Source of the DNA: JBBAGC01 sp964491265
GTDB taxonomy: Bacteria; Spirochaetota; UBA4802; UBA5550
Assembly: GCA_964491265.1 (NCBI GenBank)
Contig: CAZBFP010000009.1
Location: 68,945-132,944, forward strand
Length of the DNA stretch: 64,000 nucleotides
Direction of reading: 5' to 3'
Of the stretch, positions 17,382 to 26,716 are shown in pieces; positions within the stretch are counted from its first letter, which is position 1, and the number at the start of each line of letters is the position of its first letter. Made by a program: the position numbers and the translations under genes. The notes beneath the pieces were generated by a model. It saw nothing but the letters and a program-made list of their open reading frames with translations, was not told the origin of the DNA and ran no database searches.

Positions 17382-17828
17382 TCAATCAATTATTGTGGAA
17401 CCTTCCATTAAAACTACATCAAGTATAAAATCACTCCTCAGGGTATTGAGGGGTGTAATACCCATAAGCTGCCCCTTGAACTCGAAACTTGCATCTTCAC
17501 TCAAAAGATCAATAATATTTTTATCATCAAAATATACATAATAAATAAATTTTAAACGCATCTGTGATGCTTCACCTGCAAGAACTTCTATCCGGTACTG
17601 CTTTTTATAATTCTCTCTTTCAACAACAGTTAATACTGTGCCCCTGCCGATTACAATCCGGTTAGTAAGTCCTTCAAAATAAATCTCCCTCTGAAGCGAA
17701 TTCATCCTGGCAAAAGACTGAAAAAATGTCCTGTCAAAAACAGGGTTTTCAACGGAGAAAACCTGAATAGCTAAAAGAATAATTAAAAACGTTGATATAA
17801 AAAAATACTTTTTATTCATAACCTTCAC
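17382..17828 (-). CDS. Exported protein of unknown function, HtrA operon
   Basis: Protein of 148 residues with a signal peptide (MKVMNKKYFFISTFLIILLA, then IQVFS). The mature domain of about 120 residues is beta-rich (IVIGRGTVLTVVERENYKKQ, FIYYVYFDDKN) and could be a small barrel. It overlaps the HtrA gene by 17 bp, so the two are translationally coupled. The second in-frame ATG (M4) is an alternative start. No family was recognised. Periplasmic location beside a protease suggests an accessory or envelope role, but this is inference. Confidence 0.6.
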   Translation of the reverse strand: MKVMNKKYFFISTFLIILLAIQVFSVENPVFDRTFFQSFARMNSLQREIYFEGLTNRIVIGRGTVLTVVERENYKKQYRIEVLAGEASQMRLKFIYYVYFDDKNIIDLLSEDASFEFKGQLMGITPLNTLRSDFILDVVLMEGSTIID

Positions 17829-19107
17829 TATAATTGCTTAAATCTATCCTGTAGATAACAGCATCGCGGGAAATTTCCATTACATTAGTACGTCTTCCCG
17901 ATTCTTTAAATTTGTCAATAAAATCTTCAAGTGATGAAATCCTGAATCCATTAAGTGAAATAATATTATCACCCCTGACCAGATCCCTGTTTAGTGAATA
18001 ATTGGGTGATATATAGGAAATTACAACAGTTCCTGAAATGGCATCCTCATCAATTTCAATGCCGTAGATTCTGAAAAAATGCGCCAGCTCTTTCTGGATC
18101 CTTGTGTATTCATCCTTCTCCCTTAGAATAATATTTACATCATAAAGCTTTCCGCTCCGTGAAACAGCAATTTTTACCCTTGACCCGATCTGCTTATTAC
18201 CTACAATTTTGACAAGCGACCCTGTGCTATCCACTTTCATACCGTCAATTTCGTAAATAATATCCCCCTGTTTTAATCCTGCAAGCTCAGCAGGTGAATT
18301 TTTTATAACAGATATAATTTCAACTGCTCCACCCTCTCTCCCTGAAAGATTTCTCTCCCTGGCAATAAAGCCGACCCAGCCTCTGCGCACCCTGCCATGG
18401 GCAAGAAGATCGGAACAAACCTGCTTTACTATGTTTGAAGGTATGGCAAAGCTGATCCCCTGAAACCCTCCGGAAGCGGTTCTGATTGCAGTATTAATCC
18501 CCACCAGTTCACCATATAGATTCACAAGGGGCCCCCCTGAATTGCCCGGATTTATTGAAACATCGGTCTGGATAAAATCTTCAATATCTGTAAAACCTAC
18601 ATTATCGCGCCCCTTTGAAGAGACAATCCCTGCAGTTATTGACTGTTTCAGCCCGTAGGGATTACCCACTGCGATCACCCACTCACCTTCATTCAGCATA
18701 TTTGAGTCGCCGAATTTTACCGGTATAAGGGATTCCCTTGAGTTATTGTCAATTTTTAATAGAGCAAGATCGGTCTTCAGATCTGATAAATAAAACTCTC
18801 CATTGCTGAATCGCACGGTTTCATATAAGGTACCGCTTGTGCTTACGACTTTAAAATAATCCCCTTTTTTTACAACATGATGATTTGTGACAATATAGCC
18901 ATTTCCCGATATAATTGTCCCTGTACCATAGGATGTCTGCACAAGAACCTGCCCCCCTTTCTGAATCTCTTTTTTGTAGACCATGATATTAACAGCTGAA
19001 ATCCTTGCTATTCCTGAAGCATTTACAAAATACCTGTTAATTTCACCAGGATTACCAGGAAGAAATGAGGGTATTGAAAGAAGTATAATCAGAATAATTT
19101 TTTTCAT
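17812..19107 (-). CDS. htrA: HtrA/DegP-type periplasmic serine protease
   Basis: A 431-residue S1C protease with a signal peptide and an intact catalytic triad: H77 in TNHHVV, D113 in DLALLKI, and S190 in NPGNSGGPL. A canonical PDZ domain spans about 240-330 (SPAELAGLKQGDIIYEIDG). A second, weaker PDZ-like region lies at about 335-425 (LVRGDNIISLNGFRI). HtrA proteins degrade or refold misfolded envelope proteins. The start overlaps the end of the upstream amidase gene (ATGA-type, 4 bp), giving a tightly coupled amidase-protease-unknown operon. Confidence 0.92.
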   Translation of the reverse strand: MKKIILIILLSIPSFLPGNPGEINRYFVNASGIARISAVNIMVYKKEIQKGGQVLVQTSYGTGTIISGNGYIVTNHHVVKKGDYFKVVSTSGTLYETVRFSNGEFYLSDLKTDLALLKIDNNSRESLIPVKFGDSNMLNEGEWVIAVGNPYGLKQSITAGIVSSKGRDNVGFTDIEDFIQTDVSINPGNSGGPLVNLYGELVGINTAIRTASGGFQGISFAIPSNIVKQVCSDLLAHGRVRRGWVGFIARERNLSGREGGAVEIISVIKNSPAELAGLKQGDIIYEIDGMKVDSTGSLVKIVGNKQIGSRVKIAVSRSGKLYDVNIILREKDEYTRIQKELAHFFRIYGIEIDEDAISGTVVISYISPNYSLNRDLVRGDNIISLNGFRISSLEDFIDKFKESGRRTNVMEISRDAVIYRIDLSNYSEGYE

Positions 19108-20483
19108 TTTTCATCCGCAACTATATTAAAATAACTTTTATCCGGTGTTATCATATACTTTTTAAAATCTATATTTGCGCCTGAAGGTTTATGCTTAAAC
19201 CCGCCTTTTATATTCTCTATCCCGGCGAAAAGGGAGTATATTCCAACTGCCACACCCTCAGCAATTTCATCCTGACGCTTTGTCATTACTTTCAGATCCC
19301 AGGGCCTGTTAAAATACCCCAGCTCAATATAGGCGCATACAGCATTGACCAGCATAGGGATCGACCAGGTGGAAACAAAGGGCTTACCCGGAATTTTATC
19401 TTTACGGCTCACGCCCCTTTGATCAAGTGAATAAAGAACATATTTAATTATTTCATAGGATGCCAGATGGTTATCACCCCCGAAATTTTTAAAATCCTCC
19501 CCCCTTCTATACTGTTCAAAAACAGACTGCTCCCTTTCCCAGAATGCTCCATCCTCTTTAAATTTTTTTATATCCTTTGAGTATCTGGTCCCCGGTTTAT
19601 GGAGCCCGGCACTTTTATGCCATCCGTCCGGGTCTGCGTAGGTCCATGTTACCATATTATATTTGTAGCCTTTGAACCCGTCAGTATCAAGAGTATAATC
19701 ACTCTTTAAGTCAAAGCCTGTAAAATAGTTTACTGCATCTTTATAAAAGGCCATCAGCGGGGATATCTTTACCGAGCTTCTGAACCAGGATTTGAGCAGT
19801 CCATGATCCTCAATTTTTCTGCTGCTCCCTGTCTGTAAATTTGTCATCCCTTTTTTAAGAACATTGTAAGGGGGGGCCAGGATAGGGTTCATGCCCAGAT
19901 AATCGGGAGGGGCCGAACCTGCAAGATGAAGGGATACAACCAGATGAGGTTTAAGAGCATTTATTTTTGAGATCCTTCCCGGCTGTATGGTACCATCCTC
20001 TCCAGGATAGTCATAAAGCCTGAATCCAGCATTAGGGTCCTTCATCTTCTGTGCTTCCTTCCGGGTTATAGACTCCCCCCTTGACATATGTGTTTCAATA
20101 TAGACCCTTCTTACCTTATCTTTGGAGTATTTACTTAATATTTTTCTGAATTTTTCAAAATCACCTTCAGGTGAGCAGTGGGCCAGCAGTGCCGCGACCT
20201 TTTCCGCAATGGAGTAGACGATTATATGCTCACGCAGACCTTTCCTTGCTGCACCTTCGGCAAATGGAGCCAGGTATTTGCCTGATATCATATCGTATCT
20301 GTCACCATGCTTCTGTCTGTCAGGAAGAGAGGCGCCGCCATGACCGGGGTCAACAACAACACGATAAACCGGTATTTCACTTTTATTAATATCTTCAACA
20401 GTTGAACAAATTAGAACAGGAATAAGTATGAGTATTGTAATAAATCTGCACTGAATCCCCTTTGGTGAAATTTTTTTCCCCAT
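19104..20483 (-). CDS. N-acetylmuramoyl-L-alanine amidase-like protein (Amidase_3 type)
   Basis: About 459 residues. A signal-anchor-like hydrophobic stretch is followed by VVVDPGHGG (zinc ligand His). A long insertion carries AARKGLREH with the usual KG-L-E pattern (second ligand), and HLVVSLHLAG provides the third His. This is the zinc site of AmiA/B/C-type cell-wall amidases, which cut the stem peptide from muramic acid. The protein is much longer than the about 180-residue catalytic core because of inserts, and the catalytic C-terminal Glu is not obvious. ATG 20483 has GGGAG 6 bp upstream and is preferred over ATG 20495. First gene of the minus-strand operon. Confidence 0.75.
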   Translation of the reverse strand: MGKKISPKGIQCRFITILILIPVLICSTVEDINKSEIPVYRVVVDPGHGGASLPDRQKHGDRYDMISGKYLAPFAEGAARKGLREHIIVYSIAEKVAALLAHCSPEGDFEKFRKILSKYSKDKVRRVYIETHMSRGESITRKEAQKMKDPNAGFRLYDYPGEDGTIQPGRISKINALKPHLVVSLHLAGSAPPDYLGMNPILAPPYNVLKKGMTNLQTGSSRKIEDHGLLKSWFRSSVKISPLMAFYKDAVNYFTGFDLKSDYTLDTDGFKGYKYNMVTWTYADPDGWHKSAGLHKPGTRYSKDIKKFKEDGAFWEREQSVFEQYRRGEDFKNFGGDNHLASYEIIKYVLYSLDQRGVSRKDKIPGKPFVSTWSIPMLVNAVCAYIELGYFNRPWDLKVMTKRQDEIAEGVAVGIYSLFAGIENIKGGFKHKPSGANIDFKKYMITPDKSYFNIVADEK

Positions 20484-20520
20484 AATCACTCCCATACCTC
20501 AAGCTCTTTCTATAAAATTT

Positions 20521-20640
20521 CAGTAATTATTCCTGAAGATATTTTTAGTGCAATAATGATGATTCCCATTTCACCTTCGCCGTAGGCTGCGGGGATATGA
20601 GAGCATTTTATTTCAAATAAAAGTTAAGGAATTAACACTG
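20521..20640. repeat. 120-bp palindromic hairpin repeat (copy 1)
   Basis: Starts CAGTAATTATTCCT and ends AAGGAATTAACACTG, with imperfect terminal inverted repeats. The central GC-rich hairpin is degraded here (CCTTCGCCGTAGGCTGCGGGG). It lies upstream of the amidase start, between two minus-strand genes. Confidence 0.75.
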
Positions 20641-20654
20641 ATAAATTTAATAAA

Positions 20655-20690
20655 TAAAAAAAGGGGGAAAATCCCCCCTCTTTTTATTTA
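20655..20690 (-). terminator. Rho-independent terminator
   Basis: A GGGGG-AAAAT-CCCCC stem flanked by A and T tracts follows the 20729-21535 gene on the minus strand. Stem plus U-run is clear in the minus-strand transcript, and the A-tract side could let it act in both directions. Confidence 0.8.
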
Positions 20691-20728
20691 TAGTTTCACG
20701 GAACAACCCGTGTGTTAATTATTCATTC

Positions 20729-21535
20729 TTACTCAGCGGCTGCTCCTCCGCCCTGAGCAGGTTTTACATCTTCATAAATTCTGTTTTTATTATCAGCCTT
20801 ATGAAATTTGTATTTTTCCTTAACCTCTTTAGCTGTAAGCGTCCCTTCTTTCTTTTCAGCTTCATCGGTGTATGCTACAGTTTCAAGAATTCTTATGCCG
20901 TATGTTTTAGCAACTCTGTAGTGATATATAGACTGCTCATAATTTTTTGCCACATATGCATTTTCAGCATCATCCATCTGGCCGTAAGCGATCATTATTC
21001 TTGTCTGATTCTGAAGAAGCTCTTTATACTTGTTGGGATCAGACCTTGTTCTCTGATTAAGATGGAGAGCAACAACCTGCTTGTGACACTCATCCATTAT
21101 AGCCTGTGTATCCTCTTTGTATTTTTCTGACATTTTTTTCATCAGTTCAGAAATGGAGTTCTGGTTTCTTTCAAACCATACCCTTGCAAAAATAACATTT
21201 CTTTTGTAGTACAGCTCGATAGCTCTTTTATACTCTTCATAAATTTTATCATAATCCTCCTTCCAGCCGTAATCGGGGAAGTTGTTTACAATTACATTAA
21301 GAAGATAAATCTGCTCCAGATTCTTTTTTACCAGTTTTGCTGCAATATCCTGGGCATGAAATTTTGAAAGATACGAATCATCAGGTTTTTCAGCCTGATT
21401 GAAATTTTCATTCATATTGTCACTCCCGGCAGGATTCAGCTCAGACACCTCCTGTGACACCGCTGAAAAACTGAGGGTTAAAACAAAGATCATGAAGAAT
21501 AAAAATATTTTACTTATCTTATTAGAGTTGGTCAT
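20729..21535 (-). CDS. Exported helical protein of unknown function
   Basis: Protein of 268 residues with a signal peptide ending near FSAVSQ. The mature part is almost entirely helical and highly charged (FHAQDIAAKLVKKNLEQIYL, KKMSEKYKEDTQAIMDECHK). A segment near residues 180-215 (DDAENAYVAKNYEQSIYHYR) looks like a TPR-type helical hairpin. No lipobox. The C-terminal tail is a low-complexity QGGGAAAE. Probably a periplasmic coiled-coil or TPR-like protein. A strong terminator follows the gene, so the transcript ends here. Confidence 0.65.
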   Translation of the reverse strand: MTNSNKISKIFLFFMIFVLTLSFSAVSQEVSELNPAGSDNMNENFNQAEKPDDSYLSKFHAQDIAAKLVKKNLEQIYLLNVIVNNFPDYGWKEDYDKIYEEYKRAIELYYKRNVIFARVWFERNQNSISELMKKMSEKYKEDTQAIMDECHKQVVALHLNQRTRSDPNKYKELLQNQTRIMIAYGQMDDAENAYVAKNYEQSIYHYRVAKTYGIRILETVAYTDEAEKKEGTLTAKEVKEKYKFHKADNKNRIYEDVKPAQGGGAAAE

Positions 21536-21689
21536 AATTTATCTCCTACTAAAGATGACAGTTTTTAAGTATCCTTACTTAAAAAAGTATACATTGCGAT
21601 TAATGTTAATTGTAAATTATACTTTCATTCTCGACAACTTTTTTTTTATTTTTTATCAAAATTAATATGCTTCTTTGACTAAATTTAGG

Positions 21690-21761
21690 AATATCCAGGT
21701 CTTTATGTCTCATAAAGCATCTATTTTAGGAAATTCCTTTTCATCGGGTCACCTGGATATT
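21690..21761 (-). other. Cloverleaf-like nested inverted repeat at the 3' end of the glycerate kinase gene
   Basis: An 11-bp perfect outer inverted repeat (AATATCCAGGT / ACCTGGATATT) encloses two further hairpins: CTTTATG-TCT-CATAAAG at 21701-21717, and the near-palindrome AGGAAATTCCT at 21729-21739. The outer stem abuts the first inner hairpin with no gap and ends on the kinase stop codon. It could be a 3' structural RNA element, a terminator-like fold without U-tract, or a small mobile-element footprint. Confidence 0.55.
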
Positions 21762-23097
21762 ACTTCCCGGCCATAATAATCCTCATATCCATTACGTTTG
21801 TATTGGTGGGCCCTGTAACAATAAGATCTCCCAGTGAGCTGAAAAGCTGATATGAATTATTATCTTTAATGAACTCATTGATATTCAGAGAGATCTCCTG
21901 AATCCTCTTCATTGTATCACCTGCTGCAAATGCACCAGCCGCTTCAGTGGGCCCGTCATTCCCGTCTGTTCCAATTGAGGCAATAAGCATATTCTCTATC
22001 CCTGCAATACCTTTTGCAGCATGCATGGCAAACTCCATATTCCGCCCCCCTCTGCCGCTTCCCATTACCTTTACTGTTGTTTCCCCGCCGCTGATAACAC
22101 AGGCCGGGCGGGGAAGAGGATTCCCTGTTGCTGCTATTTCCTTTGCTATTCTGCAATGCCACCTGGCGGTTTCAGCTGTATCCCCCTCAATTAGTGACGA
22201 TAGTATAATACTTTTATAGCCAAGTGCCTCTGCTTCATCCTTTGCCGCCTTAAGAGCAAGAAAGTTTGATGCTATTATAAGATTTGTTACTACAGAAAAA
22301 ATATGATCCCCCACTCCCGGATTCTCCGGCAGCTTCCCTGCTGCTCCGCTCTCCAGATGCATGCGTACAGAAATAGGGATCGATTTCCTTAGCCTGTGCC
22401 TGTCCAGAACCTGCAGCGCTGTTCCATAGTCAGTTGTATCAGGGACAAATGGACCTGATGCAATAACATCCATATCATCCCCCACAACATCCGATATCAT
22501 AAAATTTACCACTGTAGCAGGGTAGGCTGCTCTGGCCATATTCCCCCCTTTGAGCCTGGAGAGATGTTTTCTAACCCCGTTTATTTCATGGATTGTGGCA
22601 CCGCTTTTAATGAGCAGATCCGTTGTCTTCTGCTTGTCCTCCAGCTTTATGGAACTGTGAGGGAGGGGCATAAGGGCAGAGCCGCCGCCCGATATAAGGG
22701 ATATTATTAGATCATTCTTATCTGCCCCTTTTATCATATTATAAATTTTTTCAGCACCTTTAAGCCCGTCATTGTCAGGTATGGGATGAGAAGCTTCAAC
22801 CTGCTCTACCCTTTTAAGATCAGCCACATGTCCATGCTTAACGCATACGCAGCCGGAGGTAATCCTCTCTCCAAGAATTTCCTCAACAGCCCTGGCCATA
22901 GAAGATGTGGCCTTCCCCGCTCCCACAACAAAAACTTTATCAAAATTATCAAGATTCAGTCTTTTAATTTCCCCGTCATTATCTGATAGAATCAATTCGC
23001 TGCCGCTTAAAGAAAGATGTCTTTTTACTGCTTTGATAGGGCTGACGGCTTCAATTGCGGCTGTATAAATTTTTTTTAAATCATCTTGTATTTTCAT
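21760..23097 (-). CDS. Glycerate 2-kinase (MOFRL / GckA-TtuD family)
   Basis: About 445 residues of the MOFRL-type glycerate kinase family, which makes 2-phosphoglycerate from D-glycerate and ATP; older names include hydroxypyruvate reductase TtuD. Visible are FVVGAGKATSSMA, EASHPIPDNDG, LISLISGGGSALM, and the C-terminal MOFRL domain with GGRNMEFAMHAA and ASIGTDGNDGPTEAAGAF. The preferred start is ATG 23097, with AGGTGG 6 bp upstream; GTG 23106 is an alternative. It could act with the tartronate-semialdehyde reductase encoded at 42914, which produces D-glycerate. Confidence 0.9.
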   Translation of the reverse strand: MKIQDDLKKIYTAAIEAVSPIKAVKRHLSLSGSELILSDNDGEIKRLNLDNFDKVFVVGAGKATSSMARAVEEILGERITSGCVCVKHGHVADLKRVEQVEASHPIPDNDGLKGAEKIYNMIKGADKNDLIISLISGGGSALMPLPHSSIKLEDKQKTTDLLIKSGATIHEINGVRKHLSRLKGGNMARAAYPATVVNFMISDVVGDDMDVIASGPFVPDTTDYGTALQVLDRHRLRKSIPISVRMHLESGAAGKLPENPGVGDHIFSVVTNLIIASNFLALKAAKDEAEALGYKSIILSSLIEGDTAETARWHCRIAKEIAATGNPLPRPACVISGGETTVKVMGSGRGGRNMEFAMHAAKGIAGIENMLIASIGTDGNDGPTEAAGAFAAGDTMKRIQEISLNINEFIKDNNSYQLFSSLGDLIVTGPTNTNVMDMRIIMAGK

Positions 23098-23244
23098 TAT
23101 GACCACCTTTTTCTCCGGCTATTTTGTAATATTATCCGGTATTCACCTCCAAGCAATTTTAAAGCGGGGAGGGAGGATACTATTTTGCCCGATCCGGATA
23201 AAATAATTAAAGATAATATCCTGAAAAGCTGAGACCAAGGCAAT

Positions 23245-23355
23245 TATTTTAACCTGAATTAAATACTTTTTATCCCTGGAGAATCGTTTCCTCCGGGAGG
23301 GAGTGCTGAAAACAGTATTATTGCACTATAAAGTATATTAAGAAATAATTACCGG
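23245..23355. repeat. Degenerate copy of the 120-bp hairpin repeat
   Basis: The right half (ACAGTATTATTGCACTATAA, AAGAAATAATTAC) matches the family well. The central hairpin is replaced by CCTCCGGGAGG and the left arm is eroded. It occupies the 313-bp gap between the glycerate kinase and PBP genes. Confidence 0.5.
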
Positions 23356-23410
23356 AAAATAATAGTTGATTAATATCACCTTTTTTTTAAATTAGCATGG
23401 AGTATAATTA

Positions 23411-25810
23411 TTGAAGAGAAATAGAATGAATGAAAAAATAAAGAAACGGATTCTCCTTGTTGAAAAAATAGCCCTTATTCTTGTGGTTTTTTTCTCTATT
23501 ACAGGGGGTATAATCTTCGGTTTCATCACATCTGAAATAAGGAATTTTTCAGGAATACATAACCTTAAAAAATTTCAGCCGAGCGAGCCCACCAGGCTTC
23601 TTGATGTGAATGGCGAGCTTATAGCTGAACTCTTTCTTGAAAAAAGAGATCTTGCCGCCTATGATGACCTCCCCCCAACGCTGATAAACGCTTTCCTGGC
23701 AGCAGAGGACAGGGAATTCTATGAGCACATCGGAATAAACCCTCTTGCAATAGCAAGGGCAATGATAAGGAATATTGAAGCTTCAATACTTGCCGGAAGG
23801 CCTGTCATTGTACAGGGCGGTTCCACTATTACACAGCAGCTGGCAAAAAGGCTTTTTACTGAAGGGGAGAGGACATTTGCAAGAAAAGCACTTGAGGCTG
23901 TACTTGCTCTGCAGATTGAGAAAAAATTCTCAAAAGAGGAGATTCTGGAGATGTATTTTAACCAGATCTACCTGGGGCACGGCTGCCACGGAATTGCTTC
24001 AGCAGCACAGTTCTTTTACGAAAAAGACTTAAGGCACCTTTCCCTTATAGAGGGCTCAGTACTTGCCGCACTACCTTCAAAGCCCACAGGATACTCACCC
24101 CTAAGGTTCCCCAGGGATGCATTTTATAAAAATTACGACACTCTGACAAGGATGGTGAATGCAGGCTTTGTCAGGAAAGATAAGGCAGATGAGCTTTACA
24201 GAGACTTCTGGCCCCGTTTTATTGAATCATTAAGGGTTGAATATCCTACAAAAACAGTTTTCTCCAAAAATGAAGACAAGGCACCCTACTTTACAGATTA
24301 TGTAAGACAGATACTTGAAACACGCTTTGGAAGGGAAGCCTTATACGAACAGGGGCTTACTATTTTTACTACTCTTAATCTTAAGCGCCAGGCATCAGCC
24401 CGGAAGCATCTCACAAACAGCCTGGTTCAGCAGGATAAAATTTCATCCAGGATGAATGAATATTACCAGAGTGCTGTTGACAGAAGCCTTTTTAATGCCT
24501 ATAATGATCTTCGTCTGATATTCAGTCTCCCTTCAGTATTGATTAAAAATGATCTGGAATCACAGTTTAAGAAAACCATGACCGACAATATTGTTGATTC
24601 CATCGATATAATAACACTCCTCACAGACACGCCGGCAGCAAATGATATAATTGAAAATTTCCGTACACAGATATCCGCAATATCCACAAGTATGAATGTG
24701 GAAGGAGCCCTTGTTGCAATTGAGCCTGCTACAGGTTATATTACATCAATGGTGGGGGGGACAGAATTTGAAGTATCCAACCAGTTTAACCGGGCAGTTC
24801 AGGCCAGGAGACAGCCCGGTTCTGCATTTAAGCCTTTTATTTATGGTGCGGCAATACATAACAGTTTAATCTCCACAGCCACTGTTCTCCCTGATGTGCC
24901 CATTGTTGACATCGATGCAAGCGGCGATACCTGGTCCCCCGGGAACTATGAAGGGGATTTTTCAGGAATGGTGAGCATCAGGAGGGCTCTTGCAGCTTCT
25001 ATCAATATAATATCAGTAAGAATTTATGACCTTCTCGGCCCGGACAAGGCAATAGAATTTGCTTCTGCTATGACCAAGGTTTCTGAGTCGAGATTTACGC
25101 CCGGGCCTGCCATGTCCCTTGGTACAACAGAGATGACACCCCTTGAGATGGCTACCGGCTATGCCATTTATGCCAACAGAGGGAGGGATGTTATCCCCTT
25201 TTCCATAAGGTATGTAATTGACAGAGACGGAAACGAGCTGGCAAATATTGAAGAGGAGGTGGGTAATATTATTGCCTCAAAAGAGATAGAAGGGACTATT
25301 CAGGTAATCCCTGAGAATGTGGCATATATTATAACAGATCTTCTCAAAGGTGTTATAGACAGCGGTACCCCTACATATACAATACGCAATCAGGCTGGAT
25401 TCAGGCAGAAAGCGGGGGGGAAAACAGGAACCACGCAGAATTTCTCAGATGCATGGTTCTGCGGCTATACTTCTGATATTGCAGCAGTAGTATGGCTCGG
25501 TTACGACAGATCTTTTATGACTCTGGGGAAAGGGCAGTCAGGAGCAGGACTTGCAGCCCCTGTATGGGCAAACTATATGAAAGATGCCTATAACAGCATG
25601 CCCGATCCGGTTTATGCAAAACAGCCTGAAGGGGTATACGGCAAGGCTGTGTGTCAATTCACAGGTTTAATCCCGGGCCCTACATGCACAAAAATATCAA
25701 GCGGTATAGGACTAAGGACCAGCGGCCCTGGAAGGGTATGTGACGGCAATCATTATGAAATGAAGTCGGTTATCGAAAGATATATGGAGAAAGAAGGATT
25801 GACAGAATAA
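23411..25810 (+). CDS. Class A penicillin-binding protein (PBP1A-like)
   Basis: Bifunctional peptidoglycan synthase of 799 residues. One N-terminal membrane helix (about 15-38) precedes a GT51 glycosyltransferase domain with AAEDREFYEHIGINP and QGGSTITQQLAKRLF. The transpeptidase domain has SxxK in QPGSAFKPF (near 470), an SxN-type motif in AASINI, and KTGTT near 670. A short C-terminal cysteine-bearing tail follows. It polymerises and cross-links the cell wall in the periplasm. TTG 23411 is the first start; ATG 23426 is a good alternative and keeps the basic N-terminus. The gene is single, preceded and followed by hairpin repeats. Confidence 0.93.
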   Translation: MKRNRMNEKIKKRILLVEKIALILVVFFSITGGIIFGFITSEIRNFSGIHNLKKFQPSEPTRLLDVNGELIAELFLEKRDLAAYDDLPPTLINAFLAAEDREFYEHIGINPLAIARAMIRNIEASILAGRPVIVQGGSTITQQLAKRLFTEGERTFARKALEAVLALQIEKKFSKEEILEMYFNQIYLGHGCHGIASAAQFFYEKDLRHLSLIEGSVLAALPSKPTGYSPLRFPRDAFYKNYDTLTRMVNAGFVRKDKADELYRDFWPRFIESLRVEYPTKTVFSKNEDKAPYFTDYVRQILETRFGREALYEQGLTIFTTLNLKRQASARKHLTNSLVQQDKISSRMNEYYQSAVDRSLFNAYNDLRLIFSLPSVLIKNDLESQFKKTMTDNIVDSIDIITLLTDTPAANDIIENFRTQISAISTSMNVEGALVAIEPATGYITSMVGGTEFEVSNQFNRAVQARRQPGSAFKPFIYGAAIHNSLISTATVLPDVPIVDIDASGDTWSPGNYEGDFSGMVSIRRALAASINIISVRIYDLLGPDKAIEFASAMTKVSESRFTPGPAMSLGTTEMTPLEMATGYAIYANRGRDVIPFSIRYVIDRDGNELANIEEEVGNIIASKEIEGTIQVIPENVAYIITDLLKGVIDSGTPTYTIRNQAGFRQKAGGKTGTTQNFSDAWFCGYTSDIAAVVWLGYDRSFMTLGKGQSGAGLAAPVWANYMKDAYNSMPDPVYAKQPEGVYGKAVCQFTGLIPGPTCTKISSGIGLRTSGPGRVCDGNHYEMKSVIERYMEKEGLTE

Positions 25811-25870
25811 ACAGTAAATCATTTATTGACAATTCTTTTCGTTTTGTGTAATATTATTTTAGAGTAGTTA

Positions 25871-25990
25871 CAGTAATTATTCCTAAAGAGATTTTTTTAG
25901 TGTAATGATACTGTTTTTATCCCTCCGTCGCCGTAGGCGCCGGGGGGAAGTAGCACTTTATTCTAAATGAAAGTTGTGGAATTAACAGGG
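25871..25990. repeat. 120-bp palindromic hairpin repeat (copy 2)
   Basis: CAGTAATTATTCCTAAAG at the left and AAAGTTGTGGAATTAACAGGG at the right. The central stem is CCTCCGTCGCCGTAGGCGCC with several mismatches. It lies between the PBP gene and carD. Confidence 0.75.
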
Positions 25991-26043
25991 AAGCAGTTAT
26001 TATATTTATTTTTTTTTATACTTGAGGGGATAGGAGCATAATA

Positions 26044-26547
26044 ATGTATAACGTTGGTGATAAAATAGTATACCCCATGCATGGAGTAGGAGAGATTGAG
26101 GCGATCGAAAAAAAGGTTGTCCTGGGCAAAAGAACGGAATTTTATCTTATAACTATCATCAACAACGGTATGAAAGTAATGATCCCGGTAAACAATGCCA
26201 AGGAAATCGGCATAAGGGGAATTATTGCCAAGAAAGACATTAAAAAAGTAATGGCTATTCTATCAGAAAAGGCAGATCCTATCGAAGAGGACTGGAAGCT
26301 CAGATATCAGAACAATATTGACAAGGTAAAAAGCGGTTCCATATTTGAAGTTTCGGAAGTTGCCAGAGACCTTTACAGGCGGGGCACAGAGAAGGAACTT
26401 TCTATTATGGAGAGGAAGCTTTATGAAAATGCTTATCAGCTAATTACCTACGAAATTTCATTATCAAAAAATATTGATATTGAAGAAGCAGGGAATATTG
26501 TTTCTGAAGCACTCTCCTCATTTGTAAAGGAAGTGGTTGAAGAGTAG
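26044..26547 (+). CDS. carD: CarD/CdnL-family transcription regulator
   Basis: A 167-residue protein with an N-terminal CarD/TRCF RNA-polymerase-interaction domain (YNVGDKIVYPMHGVGEIEAI, then FYLITIINNGMKVMIPV) and a helical C-terminal DNA-contacting domain. Proteins of this family bind the RNA polymerase beta subunit and stabilise open promoter complexes, especially at rRNA genes. Full length for CdnL-type members (about 160). ATG 26044 has GGATAGGAGC upstream. It is followed by an intrinsic terminator, so it forms a single-gene unit. Confidence 0.9.
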   Translation: MYNVGDKIVYPMHGVGEIEAIEKKVVLGKRTEFYLITIINNGMKVMIPVNNAKEIGIRGIIAKKDIKKVMAILSEKADPIEEDWKLRYQNNIDKVKSGSIFEVSEVARDLYRRGTEKELSIMERKLYENAYQLITYEISLSKNIDIEEAGNIVSEALSSFVKEVVEE

Positions 26548-26562
26548 TTGTTAAATCCCCTC

Positions 26563-26591
26563 AGGAATAACAGTTTCGATTCCTTTTTTTT
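26563..26591 (+). terminator. Rho-independent terminator after carD
   Basis: AGGAAT/ATTCCT stem with a 10-nt loop followed by a run of eight T, 16 bp after the carD stop codon. Confidence 0.65.
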
Positions 26592-26716
26592 AAAGAAAAT
26601 AATGCAATAACTGCCCCGGAACAAAAAAGTTCCATAAAATAATTTTATTAAACAATTCTATTATTATTATATCATAATATTAATATGAATATCATATTTA
26701 TAAGAGGAGCACTAAT

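Noticed and set aside
20655..20690. The poly-G/poly-C hairpin near copy 1 of the repeat family as an additional repeat copy
   Set aside because: It lacks the family arms and has U-tracts, so it is better explained as a terminator.
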